64,000 bases of DNA from Streptomyces zhihengii (GCF_016919245.1 NZ_JAFEJA010000002.1:2048501-2112500), one strand, 5' to 3'. Positions 45,625 through 54,613 are shown, numbered from the stretch's first letter. Notes: generated by a model not told the origin, from the sequence alone. Numbers and translations are program-made.

Positions 45625-46671
45625 ATGAGGTCGCTGCAGTTCCGCAGCCGTGCACAGACGCGGGAGCTCGTGTCCCAGGTGCACCCTGCGTTGCGGATGG
45701 AGGGGCACGGCCAGGAGGTGGGCGCGGTGCGGGCGTCGGCGGGCGGGCTGAGCGTCGACCGGCTCGATGTCGATGCCACGGTCTCCTACGACGCGGCCGC
45801 CTCGCGCAAGGTATGTCTGATCACTGTCCACCGCGGCGCCGTCGTCGACACGACCGGCGGCCGCCACGACACCTACGGCCCCGGCCACACGTTCCTCATC
45901 GCTCCGCCCGACCGGCCCGGCACCGGCGAGCTGCGTGCAGCACGCTGCACGATCACCACGTTCGACGCCGCTGTGCTGGACGAGGTCGCCACGCACGACC
46001 ACGATCCCCGCCCCGCCGGGCCTGTGCGCCTGACCGGGCAGCGGCCGCTGGACGCGGCGGCCAACCTGCGGCTGGGTACGACCGTGTCCTTCCTGCGCGA
46101 CCAGGTCCTCGCCGATCCGGATGCGAGCGGTCTGGTGGTCACGACCGGTGTGCGGCATCTGGAAGCCGTCGTCCTGGCCACTCTGCCGAACACCACGCTC
46201 GCCATGCGGGCCGCCGGGGCCGACATTGCGAACAGGGGCCCGCAGACGCTGGAACGGGCGATGGCCTTCATCGCAGACAACGCTCAGCGCGACATCACTG
46301 TGGCCGACATCGCCGCCGCCGTCTGCGTCACTCCCCGCGCCGTGCAGTACGCCTTCAGCCGCCACGCCGGCACCACGCCGCTCGGCTACCTGCGCCGCGT
46401 GCGACTGGCCCACGCCCACAGCGAGCTCGTCGCCGCGACGCCCGACGCAAGCGTGCTCGCGATCGCCACCAAATGGGGCTTCGCCCACCAGGGCCGATTC
46501 GCCGCGGCCTACCGCGCCGCCTACGGCAACGCGCCCTCCGCCACCCTCCGCGCCGGCCCCGGACGCGCCGCCCAAGAACCTCCCCAGCAGCCACCCGCCG
46601 CACCAATCGGACCGTGCGGCACAGCGACGGGAGCGCACCGCCATGACCCAGCCCCACGAACCCAGCCCTGA
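45625..46671 (+). CDS. AraC/XylS-family transcriptional regulator
   Basis: About 348 residues from ATG 45625, with GAGGAG eight bases upstream. The N-terminal ~200 residues are cupin-like sensor (DATVSYDAAASRKVCLITVH). The C-terminal AraC domain has two HTHs: DITVADIAAAVCVTPRAVQY with AFSRHAGTTPLGYLRRVRLA, and SVLAIATKWGFAHQGRFAAA. The last ~45 residues are a proline-rich tail. It is similar in layout to AraC regulators that recognise aromatic or redox ligands; no target operon is adjacent. Confidence 0.85.
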   Translation: MRSLQFRSRAQTRELVSQVHPALRMEGHGQEVGAVRASAGGLSVDRLDVDATVSYDAAASRKVCLITVHRGAVVDTTGGRHDTYGPGHTFLIAPPDRPGTGELRAARCTITTFDAAVLDEVATHDHDPRPAGPVRLTGQRPLDAAANLRLGTTVSFLRDQVLADPDASGLVVTTGVRHLEAVVLATLPNTTLAMRAAGADIANRGPQTLERAMAFIADNAQRDITVADIAAAVCVTPRAVQYAFSRHAGTTPLGYLRRVRLAHAHSELVAATPDASVLAIATKWGFAHQGRFAAAYRAAYGNAPSATLRAGPGRAAQEPPQQPPAAPIGPCGTATGAHRHDPAPRTQP

Positions 46672-46834
46672 CACAGACGCGCACGCCGACGCCCTGCGTG
46701 CCCCGCAGCGCCGAGCCCACCTGCGCCGCATCGACGCCGGCACCGCCGACGCCGCTGTCACCGCCATGCGCGAAGCCCTGGACGACGCCGAAGCCAGCGA
46801 CCCTGCGACGGCAGAAAACAGCCGCGAGCCGTGA
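46643..46834 (+). CDS. Small hypothetical protein overlapping AraC 3' end
   Basis: 63 residues from ATG 46643 with GGGAG nine bases before. Acidic/alanine-rich and helical (RRIDAGTADAAVTAMREALD). It overlaps the AraC gene by 29 bases in another frame. Not recognised. Confidence 0.45.
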   Translation: MTQPHEPSPDTDAHADALRAPQRRAHLRRIDAGTADAAVTAMREALDDAEASDPATAENSREP

Positions 46835-47281
46835 CAGCGCCCGCGCCAGCAGCCCTGGCCTCGATCCACTCGCAGGGCACCCGGCCCCGAAGCATTCCGC
46901 CTGCCGCCCGGCCCGCGGGGGCGGACTGGTCGGCGCATGCTCTCTGGCCTCAGGACGGCATTCCGCGATCGGTGCTGATCGACGTCACCGCGTTGGAGGG
47001 GCGGATGCGGGGGCGTCGTCGCCGTTCCGGAGACGGTACTGGTGGATCACGGCAAGGCCGCTGTGGTCGACCCGGTGGCCGGCCTCCAGCATTGCCGGAC
47101 ATCCGCCGCGCCCCCTGGTGCCCGCCGGGTCGTTCCGCCGCCGGTCCTCGCGCACCGTATCGACGCGACCGCGCCGCCTCCCCGGCACTGCTGGCAGCCG
47201 TCGACCACCGGCAGCTAGGCCGTGTCTCCTTGACGCGCAGAGCAGTTGGAGCTGCCTACTGTGCGGGGCCACAATGGTCAT
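46835..47281. other. Gap with broken coding remnants
   Basis: A coding-like stretch (ADWSAHALWPQDGIPRSVLI, ~46915-46985) quickly loses its frame. No family can be assigned and nothing else is seen. Confidence 0.35.
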
Positions 47282-47647
47282 GTGGACGGACAGGACTCAG
47301 TTCAGCGGGCGGACATCGACCGGATCATCGATCCGCTGAAGACGAACATGCCCCAGGCTGGGGACCTCAGCTTTGAGGCGATCCAGCAGCTGGGGAACCC
47401 GGTGCCGCTACTGGTGCAAAACGACGGCAAGGAGCATTTGCAGCTGTGGCTTGAGCCGTTCGGGCAGGACTATTGGCTGAAGCCCGGGGAGGCTGTGTAC
47501 GTCACCTCGTACGGGACGTGGAATGACCACCCGTTCGAGACGATCCACGAGACCGACTGTCTCACCGTCTGGGCCACGTCCTGGTTCGCGACGGTCTCTG
47601 ACCGCGACGGCAATGAGTTCCCCCCAGGCGGCAGTGAGCGCGCCTGA
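47282..47647 (+). CDS. Small hypothetical protein
   Basis: 121 residues from GTG 47282 (MDGQDSVQRADIDRIIDPLK). It has a beta-rich centre (LQLWLEPFGQDYWLKPGEAV, YVTSYGTWNDHPFETIHETD) resembling a small jelly-roll or cupin-like protein, with no metal-ligand set. It seems intact. Function unknown. Confidence 0.6.
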   Translation: MDGQDSVQRADIDRIIDPLKTNMPQAGDLSFEAIQQLGNPVPLLVQNDGKEHLQLWLEPFGQDYWLKPGEAVYVTSYGTWNDHPFETIHETDCLTVWATSWFATVSDRDGNEFPPGGSERA

Positions 47648-47651
47648 GTCG

Positions 47652-47800
47652 TCAGCGTCGGGTCCAGACGAGGATCGCGGCAAGGTGGAGTGCGGCCTGG
47701 TCGGCGATAGCGAGTTTGTCAGTCCGCATGGCCAGGCCCCGCCATTCCTTGAGGCGGTTGCTGCATCGTTCGACGGGGCCCAGGCCACCCGGCGCTGCTG
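47652..47800 (-). pseudogene. IS5-family transposase, C-terminal fragment
   Basis: Reads GLGPVERCSNRLKEWRGLAM then RTDKLAIADQAALHLAAILV and stop, the usual C-terminus of IS5/IS1647-like transposases with the last catalytic Glu in VERC. Everything upstream is lost. Confidence 0.72.
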
Positions 47801-48802
47801 CCCGGTGCGCGGTCGCCGCTGCCCGCAACGCCGGTACTGGAAGCGGGGCGGCAGGCCGTGCTGCCGACCAGAGGGCGGACCACCGCGGCCGTGGCCGGTC
47901 TGCGCCTCGACCAGACGCACCGGGTCCCGGCCCGCGGAGCGCGCGTCGACGTGGCCCGCGAACACGAAACTGTGCGCTGATAGGGCCCTGGCGACCGGGC
48001 AGGTTCCAGGGCCCCATGGCTGCCCGCCCCGTGAGGCCGAAAAGGGACAAGCGCCGTTCCACTAACGCACCGCGCGTCTGCTGGGTTACGCCCACCTTCT
48101 GGCTCAGAACGCAATGAGGGCACCGCCGGTCCATGCGAGGGCCCTTCCGGCGTGGTGCCCCAGTCAGGGCACCTGCCGTCGTGTCCGGCGGTCAGGACGC
48201 ACACCTGTCCCCAGAGGCTGTGCCCGACGGGGCAGGTGGAGGCGAGAGTCACGGTAACGACGGTACATACGGCCTGGTCGTGGCGGTCCCGAAGAACCCG
48301 GCGGAGGTTGCGCAGTTCCCGCCCGGAGCATGCTTCCTGCCGTGCGAGCAGGTCTCGCAGCCGGCGCACGGCCGAGTTCTCGGTTCCGGCCTGGAGCGTA
48401 AGCTCCTTCTCCCACCAGGCTCGCGAAAGCGTAGGCCGCGCCAGGGCCTTCCCCACGCGTTCCTCCTCGATCCGGCTTTCGGACGGCGTCGCCCGAAGGC
48501 CAGCGGGTAGCGGCGTGGGCATACGGCCGCCCCGCACAGAACCAGAGCGCTCTTGGCGGGGCGGCACGATGTCGGCCCGGTCGTACTGCCTCCCCGCGGT
48601 TGCACGAGAGGCACCAGGTCCTGGCCCACGCACTCCAGACCGGCACGGGCCAGCACCGACCCTATGGCCACCGCGGCCGTCCGTGGGCGCGAATCCGCAA
48701 CGGTCCCTCTCATGTGTGCCGAAGGCTCCCACTTGTCGTGGGCGCGACGTGCCTGGAGTATCGACTGGTCGCGGTGGACGCAATGGGCCAGACTCCGTGG
48801 CC
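47801..48802. other. 1-kb gap with one doubtful minus-strand gene
   Basis: From ATG 48522 the minus strand reads GLRATPSESRIEEERVGKAL, a charged helix (RRLRDLLARQEACSGRELRN) and STCPVGHSLWGQVCVLTAGH before running into IS sequence below ~48140. It may be a 3'-truncated hypothetical gene. Nothing else is supported. Confidence 0.35.
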
Positions 48803-49528
48803 ATGAACGGCACGATTGCTCAGCGGGTTGGCGAGCTCGATGCTGATTCGAGCGAAGTGGCAGAAGACGCCCAGCATGCGCTGATCGCCATGGGGCCAGA
48901 GGTGCTGGACGAGTTGATCGCGGCAGTGCCTCACCTGGGGGCGTTCGGGCAGCTCTGCGCCATCGAGGTCTTCACTGCGCTGAAGGATCCGCGACCGGGA
49001 GACGTGTTGATCGACCTGTTGCACAGCGAGAACGCCACTGTTCGCCAATGGGCTGCCCAAGCCTTGACGGGCCTGGAGATCCAGCGTGCAGTGCCCGAGC
49101 TTCAACGAGCTTATGAAGCCTTTCGGCAGCGAGGGGAAGCCCCCGATGACAGCGAAGGAGAGGCACTTCGCTGGGCGCTGACGGATCTCGGTGCCCGCGC
49201 GCTCGTGATCCCGCCCCGGGCTGCTGCGCTGCGGGCCTCGCTGGGGAACCTGGACCTGGCATGGCCGACGGCTCACCTCGCCGAGGTCATAGAGGATCTT
49301 GCCGCTCACGGTCAGGCGGTGCTCTATTTCCAGGTGTGGCAGATCAAGCCGACCAATGGGGCCTTCTGGCGCCAAGGCCCGGGCATCGACTGGGACATCG
49401 ATCGCCAATTGCCCTGGGATCGGATCGTGGTCGAATGTCGGGATTGGGCACTTCTGGCAGCCGAAGAAGCTGAAAAGGCTCCCGACCTGGTGGCGACAAT
49501 CTGTTGGATCGACGCCTCGGATCTGTGA
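48803..49528 (+). CDS. HEAT-repeat protein
   Basis: 241 residues from ATG 48803. The first ~130 residues contain HEAT-like helix pairs (GAFGQLCAIEVFTALKDPRP, ENATVRQWAAQALTGLEIQR, AVPELQRAYEAFRQRGEAPD). The C-terminal half is a distinct domain (VLYFQVWQIKPTNGAFWRQG). It is probably a protein-protein interaction module. No operon partner. Confidence 0.72.
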   Translation: MNGTIAQRVGELDADSSEVAEDAQHALIAMGPEVLDELIAAVPHLGAFGQLCAIEVFTALKDPRPGDVLIDLLHSENATVRQWAAQALTGLEIQRAVPELQRAYEAFRQRGEAPDDSEGEALRWALTDLGARALVIPPRAAALRASLGNLDLAWPTAHLAEVIEDLAAHGQAVLYFQVWQIKPTNGAFWRQGPGIDWDIDRQLPWDRIVVECRDWALLAAEEAEKAPDLVATICWIDASDL

Positions 49529-49666
49529 TGACCCCGATCTGAAAGAAGTGTCCCGGATACGTCGCCCGGGCGGTGCCCCGGGCCAGCCAACACCCCTTGC
49601 CGGTTTGGCATTTCCTCCGCACTGCGGGCACGCGCGTACCGAAAGACGCCGAAGACCGGCAGGGGG

Positions 49667-49770
49667 GTGAGCTCCGCGCCCGCGGGGATGGTCCGGCGTA
49701 CGCGAGCACCTGGCCGACTACGTGGGGGTCGACCTCGTACGCGCGGGGACGGCCCGCGCCGTGCTTGGAG
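49667..49770. CRISPR. Two-repeat remnant of a type I-E-like CRISPR array, upstream of graspetide genes
   Basis: CCGCGCCCGCGGGGATGGTC (49674) and the variant CTCGTACGCGCGGGGACGGC (49734) have CGCGGGG cores at 49681 and 49742, 61 bases apart. A weaker third unit may precede them near 49615. One spacer is retained. No cas genes are near. The remaining 49771-50189 shows no gene; the last part is the leader of the graspetide precursor. Confidence 0.6.
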
Positions 49771-50177
49771 CTTCCTGCCGGAAACTAGCTCTGCGCGGGT
49801 GTAGTACCCGCGGCGCACGCGGGCCGCGGTGCGGCCCGTATGTCGCTGCCGGGACGAGGGGGGGGTTCGCCGGAGCTTGGGTTTCGGACATTTCTTCGCC
49901 ATCTGCGCTTCGACTCGCTCGAAGGGTCGTACGGTGAACTGTGTCTGAGGCAGGCTGTCTCCCCGTCGTCATGCCCCAGACATGCAGCAGGCCGTCAGCT
50001 GCGTACTCCCAAGCTGTTTCCCCCTTGATTGTGCCCCATGGTGGAACATCGTCGTGCAACCTTGCTTGGGTGTATGCCTGATGCGCTCCCTGGTGACCTA
50101 TTCCGTTCCCGCGATCAGTCCGATTTTCTCCAGCGGCAGCGATCAGGGTGTTCGAATTGTCAACAACCACCGCAATT

Positions 50178-50185
50178 AAGGAGGT
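50178..50185 (+). promoter_or_regulatory. Strong ribosome binding site of graspetide precursor
   Basis: AAGGAGGT, a perfect Shine-Dalgarno match, sits four bases before ATG 50190 and decides the start. It is the strongest ribosome site noticed in the window, fitting a highly expressed precursor peptide. Confidence 0.8.
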
Positions 50186-50189
50186 TAAT

Positions 50190-50444
50190 ATGTCCGCCTC
50201 AGTTGACCCTATCGGGCGTCCCTGGGGGGCCGATCGGCTCGCGCCGTTTCCGACGGTCGCCCACCGACCTCATGCGTCGGTCACGTTGGACCCCGCCACC
50301 CAGCTTGGTATTTTCACCGACCACCTCGGCATGGTGATCGATATGGGCAAGCACGGCACCAGCAGCGGCACCGAGACGAGTACGACTACGAACTCGGACT
50401 CCGCGCCCGACCAAGGACACGATCAAGACTCGGAGCAGGACTGA
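50190..50444 (+). CDS. tgmA: Graspetide precursor peptide (ATP-grasp-modified RiPP)
   Basis: 84 residues. The leader carries the family's LDPATQ motif (33-38) followed by an aromatic/hydrophobic stretch. The core begins at about KHGTSSG (54-60), typical of this precursor family, then a Thr-rich block (TETSTTTNSD) and an acidic tail (DQGHDQDSEQD). This is the expected layout of Thr/Ser donors followed by Asp/Glu acceptors for ester (macrolactone) crosslinks. It lies four bases upstream of the ATP-grasp gene. The exact crosslinks are not predictable by eye. Confidence 0.85.
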   Translation: MSASVDPIGRPWGADRLAPFPTVAHRPHASVTLDPATQLGIFTDHLGMVIDMGKHGTSSGTETSTTTNSDSAPDQGHDQDSEQD

Positions 50445-50447
50445 CGA

Positions 50448-51407
50448 ATGTCCGATAGGAGGCCGGTGCTGGTGGTCACCGAGGTGGATGACATTACTGC
50501 CGACATGGTGATCACCGCATTGAACCGACAGAAGGTGCCAGTGGCCAGGTTCAATCCAGCTGACATCGGGGCGGCTTTGACGGTCTCCGCTCGATTCGGG
50601 GGTGGCCCGGCCTCCGTGGCCGGGCAGCTTCGCACCCCATCGCGGACTGTAGACCTGGCCGAGGTTAGGTCGGTGTATTGGCGCCGTCCCGTATGGCCGG
50701 TCTTCGCCGACCTGGAACATGACGACGCCCGGTTTGCTGCGGCGCAGACCCGCTACGGACTTGCCGGCACACTGTATGCACTCGACGGGCCCTTGTGGGT
50801 CAACCACCCCTTGCGCAACGCGGCAGCCGACTACAAACCCGCCCAGCTCGCTGTCGCTCAGCGCCTCGGGCTGAGAGTACCGCCCACTCTTGTCACGAAC
50901 GACCCGGACGAAGCACGCTGCTTCGTCAGTAGCTATGAACAGGTGATCTTCAAGACGCTCCGGTGGACGCCCTACCAGCGCGACGGTGTGCCCGTCACCG
51001 GGTGGGCTGACCGTGTCTCGGCGACCGAGATCGACGAGAGGGTCTCGGTAGTACCGCATCTCTTCCAGACCGTGGTCGACAAAACAGGCGATCTGCGCGT
51101 GCTGATCGTCGGCCGTGATGTGTTTGCTGTCCATATCGAGTCCGGAATGCTGGACTGGCGCAAAAACTACTCGAACCTCGCTTACCGTGTCGTGGACTTG
51201 CCCAATCGTGTGGAGAAAATGCTCTTTGCCTACTTGAAGCACTTCGGGTTGGTGTCGGGAAGCTTCGACTTCGCCGTGGACAAAACCGGAGACCTCTGGT
51301 GGCTGGAACTGAACCCGAACGGACAGTGGGGATGGCTGGAGGAACGCACCGGCCTCGGCATGTCCGCCGCCTTCGCTGACCTGCTAACGCAAGGAGCTGC
51401 CCCATGA
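50448..51407 (+). CDS. tgmB: ATP-grasp ribosomal peptide maturase
   Basis: 319 residues, ATG 50448. It resembles the SAV_5884-type ATP-grasp ligases of graspetide clusters: an N-terminal pre-ATP-grasp region (DDITADMVITALNRQKVPVA), central SYEQVIFKTLRWTPYQRD with the ATP lysine, and the Mg-site ending FDFAVDKTGDLWWLELNPNG. It activates Asp/Glu side chains of the core peptide as acyl phosphates for attack by Thr/Ser hydroxyls. It is translated with the precursor and overlaps the methyltransferase by four bases. Confidence 0.9.
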   Translation: MSDRRPVLVVTEVDDITADMVITALNRQKVPVARFNPADIGAALTVSARFGGGPASVAGQLRTPSRTVDLAEVRSVYWRRPVWPVFADLEHDDARFAAAQTRYGLAGTLYALDGPLWVNHPLRNAAADYKPAQLAVAQRLGLRVPPTLVTNDPDEARCFVSSYEQVIFKTLRWTPYQRDGVPVTGWADRVSATEIDERVSVVPHLFQTVVDKTGDLRVLIVGRDVFAVHIESGMLDWRKNYSNLAYRVVDLPNRVEKMLFAYLKHFGLVSGSFDFAVDKTGDLWWLELNPNGQWGWLEERTGLGMSAAFADLLTQGAAP

Positions 51408-52573
51408 CCGGCACCACCAACGAGCGGCGCGCTCTTGCCGAGCGCCTAACGAAAGCAGGCGTCCTCTCTACCCCCCGCTGGCGGGAAGCCGTGGAGGCCG
51501 TACCGCGCGAGCTGTTCCTACACCCCGGCGTGTTCCTACCAGCAGAGGGAGGTTGGAGGCCGGTGACCGCAGATGGGACAGACCCAGATGCGTGGGCGCA
51601 GATTGCCTACCGCGACGAGTCTCTGACCACTCAGCTCGACGGACATCTCACCGCCGACCAGGCCAGTGGGACCGTGACAGGCTCCCCGACTTCCTCGTCC
51701 ACCACCCCAGTCACCGTCGTGGACATGCTGGAAGAACTCAACGTGGAGGACGACCACCAGATCCTCGAGATCGGCACGGGGACCGGCTACTCTGCCGCCC
51801 TCATGTGCCACCGCCTCGGAGAAGACAACGTCACGACGGTCGAAGTCGACCCGGACGTAGCCGCCCGCGCCGACACCGCCCTGGAAACCGCCGGATACTC
51901 GACCTGGACCGTCACCGGCGACGGACTCCTCGGCCACCCCCGCCGCGCCCCATACGACCGCGTCATCGCCACCTGCGCGGTACGCCGTATCCCGTACACC
52001 TGGATCAGGCAGACCAAGCCTGGTGGCGTCGTCCTGGCCACGGTAGGCGGCTCATGGCACTACGGAACCGGCCTGGCGAAGGTCACCGTTGCCACCGACG
52101 GCACCGCCGAGGGCCAGATCATCGGCCGCAGCTCCTTCATGCAGGCCCGCTCCCAGGCTGAGGTACCGATCGCTGGCGACCTGTCTGCCCGCACCGCCTA
52201 CGCCGACAGCGAGCGCGAGACCGAACTGCCCCCGTTGCTGCTTGAAGAGTGGATGCCGGCCTTCCTCACACAGCTCGCCGCCCCCGGAACGCACTTCACC
52301 CGCGCCACATCGAAGGAGGGCAACCGGTTGCTGTACCTCTTCAACCCCGACCGCGAGTCCTTCGCCTCGTTCGTGCAGAGCGGCGACGCTTGGACGGTCC
52401 GTCAAGGGGGCCCGGTGGCCCTGTGGGACACGGTCGAACAGACCCTCACCACCTGGAGGGACGCAGGCCGCCCTGACATCACGGCAGTGCGGCTTCGCGT
52501 CACGAAGCAGGCCCACACCTATTGGATTGACGGGCACCCCTCCCTCCGCTGGCAGCATCACCTCACGTGCTGA
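51404..52573 (+). CDS. tgmC: Graspetide-cluster methyltransferase, PIMT-like
   Basis: 389 residues, ATG 51404 overlapping the ligase stop (ATGA). It resembles protein L-isoaspartate O-methyltransferases associated with ATP-grasp RiPPs: motif I ILEIGTGTGYSAALMCHRLG, motif II TTVEVDPDVAARA, DGLLGHPRRAPYDRVIATCA and KPGGVVLATVGGSWHYG. Characterised homologues (fuscimiditide-type clusters) methylate a core Asp so that it closes to an aspartimide. The C-terminal ~170 residues are a cluster-specific extension. It appears intact. Confidence 0.88.
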   Translation: MTGTTNERRALAERLTKAGVLSTPRWREAVEAVPRELFLHPGVFLPAEGGWRPVTADGTDPDAWAQIAYRDESLTTQLDGHLTADQASGTVTGSPTSSSTTPVTVVDMLEELNVEDDHQILEIGTGTGYSAALMCHRLGEDNVTTVEVDPDVAARADTALETAGYSTWTVTGDGLLGHPRRAPYDRVIATCAVRRIPYTWIRQTKPGGVVLATVGGSWHYGTGLAKVTVATDGTAEGQIIGRSSFMQARSQAEVPIAGDLSARTAYADSERETELPPLLLEEWMPAFLTQLAAPGTHFTRATSKEGNRLLYLFNPDRESFASFVQSGDAWTVRQGGPVALWDTVEQTLTTWRDAGRPDITAVRLRVTKQAHTYWIDGHPSLRWQHHLTC

Positions 52574-52625
52574 GGTCTCGGGGGTGGTGGCGGGTGGATA
52601 CGGGCCATGATCTCTGCTCCATGCG

Positions 52626-52726
52626 GGGATGTGAGGTATCGCGAGGGCGGGGGAGGAAGGGCACGGCGCCCTTGAAGGCCGCGTCCTCGCTGTAGGTGCC
52701 GAAGGTCGCGAGGGCGTTGATGATCC
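52626..52726. repeat. 101-bp CRISPR-adjacent repeat, copy 2
   Basis: Equal in length and orientation to 15823-15923 with about 87 percent identity by eye. It contains the inverted pair AAGGGC/GCCCTT. It ends ~20 bp before the first CRISPR repeat of the downstream array. Confidence 0.7.
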
Positions 52727-52746
52727 TGTAGATCCACTTCGGCTTC

Positions 52747-52957
52747 GTCGCCCCGCGACCGCGGGGATGCTTCGCCAGCGGAGGACGCCACCCGTGCCCT
52801 TGCCGCGTCGGCCCCGCGTCCGCGGGGAAGCCCCGGACGGAATGACGCCGGCCGTTCGACGCTCGGCGTCGACCCCGCACGCGCGGGGATGGTCCGGAGA
52901 CCGAGCTTCGGTACTTCCTTGATGCGAAGTCACCCCCGCACGCGCTCCCGCACGGTG
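52747..52957. CRISPR. Four-repeat type I-E-like CRISPR array, last repeat degenerate
   Basis: Repeats start at 52747, 52807, 52868 and 52929 (spacing 60, 61, 61). Cores are CCGCGACCGCGGGGATGC, CCGCGTCCGCGGGGAAGC, CCGCACGCGCGGGGATGG and the broken CCGCACGCGCTCCCGCACGG. This is the palindromic repeat type of actinobacterial I-E systems, with three ~32-base spacers. No cas gene occurs in the window, so it is orphan. Repeat divergence suggests decay. Confidence 0.75.
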
Positions 52958-53283
52958 AGACGATCACGATCGTCCGCCCGGCCCGCTCACCGAAGACGTG
53001 TACGGCAACGGTGTCCCCGGAGCCACCAAGGAGATCCAAGTTCCCGGATGTGCGATTGAACCGATAGACCGGCGCCGGCCGGAACGAGGACACCCAAAGG
53101 CGCCAGCAGGTTATCTCTGGCCTGCGGGTCTACTGCCCCTTCGGCAGCGTCATCCACCCCACGGACCAGGTTCGCGTCCAGGGCGAGATGTACAGCGAAC
53201 CCGGAACCGGGGTTGGCTTCCGCTCTCCGTTCACGGTCAGCACAGGAGCGGTCGTCGTGGCCCTCACCTTCGGCACCGGTTGA
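52957..53283 (+). pseudogene. Phage head-closure/tail-like protein, frameshifted
   Basis: Segments LTEDVYGNGVPGATKEIQVP with GCAIEPIDRR, then in another frame DTQRRQQVISGLRVYCPFGS and HPTDQVRVQGEMYSEPGTGV, SPFTVSTGAVVVALTFGTG, stop. The pattern resembles small phage structural proteins that act at the head-tail joint. One frameshift near 53080-53105 and an unclear start make it a remnant. Confidence 0.5.
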
Positions 53284-53286
53284 TCA

Positions 53287-54287
53287 TCACGGACGCTGGA
53301 TGCCCCGCATGGAGTCCAAGGCGTCGTATGGGCTGTGGCGGCGCGCCCCGTAGACGAGGCTTACGGTGATGAGCCCGACCGTTCCGACGAGCACGGGGAC
53401 CACTGCCGCCCCGGTGGATTGAGCAAGCCGATGCCCAGGGCAGCAGCGCCTATCACGACGCTCGTACCGACGACGCGGAGCAACTCCCAGTTTCGTAACG
53501 GCTCCAAATTCTCCAGCTGATCGTCATCGAGAAGTTGCCCCCACCGGCATTCCGCATAGCGCGTTCCGATCTTGCGTGCCACGCGTGCCATCTCGGTTGC
53601 GGCGGCCTCGGGGTCTGTGTCCAGCCGTGAACGAACCTGCTGAATTGCTGCGGCCACCAGGGCGATGTGCTTTTTGGCATGCTTCTTCCTGGGGGATCCG
53701 GTGTCGAATCGATTCGTTTCCCTCGGAGTTTTCAGAAGGGCACGGATAACAAGCCGAGCCGCTTCGTCAACGGCCCCTATCTCGGCAGGGCGCCGGGCAG
53801 GCGGTGCCACTGAAGCCAATGCTGACCTGTAGAGCAACAGGCCACACAAGAAGGCGGTGGGCCCCGGGTCCCGAGCAGAGTCCGGGCGCGACAACCACAC
53901 AGCGTTTCCCCTCCGGCTCGCTTTTTGCGCGGCCAGCGCCCCGAGGATCGGAATGAGCACTCCACCGGCTATCTCGGCCACCCACGACACCGGCGGTTCG
54001 GGAGCTTTCCACTCCACTGCACCCCAGGCTGCGATGAAGCGCTCGTCCGCGAGCACGTGTTTGGCGCTACCAAACAACAACCAAACGTTCACCGCGAGGG
54101 CAACCGTGAGAAACGCCCATGTTCGCTGCTGCCTGATGTAGAAGAAGTACGCGGAGCGACCCACGGCCGCACGGAATCGTAATGGGGCATCAGGGGCAGG
54201 GGTGTACACGCGGTTCGCGCTGTCTGCGCGGTCTGCCCATTTCCCGGAGAAGTGCAATGCGCGCCTGGTGAAGGGATTCATTCTCAA
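53287..54287 (-). pseudogene. Membrane protein with C-terminal frameshift
   Basis: From ATG 54287 (overlapping the DUF4429 stop). Hydrophobic helices lie at ~55-75 (AFLTVALAVNVWLLF), ~108-122 (IAGGVLIPILGALAA) and ~275-290 (VVIGAAALGIGLL). A soluble segment follows helix 2. At ~53430 the frame leaves the natural reading, which continues one base over as STGAAVVPVLVGTVGLITVS, LVYGARRHSPYDALDSMRGI and stop at 53287. Thus either a recent indel or a sequencing error. Function unknown; partner of the DUF4429 gene. Confidence 0.6.
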
Positions 54288-54613
54288 GCGCGCGCCTGCC
54301 CGACCGCTGCCACCAGCTTGGCCGCATCGTCGCTACTCTTCTTCGGGATCGACAGACTGTGCGGGTCCGAGTCCGGGGGCCGGCCGCCCGAGAAGAGGCT
54401 CCGGGATTCCTCTGCTGGGTCGCTGCCCGGTACGAGGAACTGAACGTACCCGTGGAAGAGCGTGGTGGCGGGCTTGAGCCGGGTGCCGGTAACGTCAGCG
54501 GCCCGCAGGCGGAAGGGCCGAGGAGCCTTCCCGATCTCCTTCTTCGTGATCCTGACCCACGCACCGTCGAAATGGATGCTCCCCAGCACGCCCTTGACAT
54601 CCCACTCCGCCAC
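54284..54613 (-). CDS. DUF4429-family small protein
   Basis: 109 residues, ATG 54613. Reads GVLGSIHFDGAWVRITKKEI, PFRLRAADVTGTRLKPATTL and ends DDAAKLVAAVGQARA, matching the DUF4429 module (a PH-like small beta domain). It overlaps the membrane protein gene by four bases, so the pair is coexpressed. Function unknown. Confidence 0.72.
   Translation of the reverse strand: MAEWDVKGVLGSIHFDGAWVRITKKEIGKAPRPFRLRAADVTGTRLKPATTLFHGYVQFLVPGSDPAEESRSLFSGGRPPDSDPHSLSIPKKSSDDAAKLVAAVGQARA

Noticed and set aside
49801..49830. Third CRISPR repeat after 49742
   Set aside because: GC-rich palindrome-like sequence is out of phase by about 12 bases with the 61-base period.
52563..53093. 176-residue minus-strand protein with PRVRG-type repeats
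   Set aside because: It is the well-known spurious translation of GC-rich CRISPR repeats; DNA periodicity explains it.
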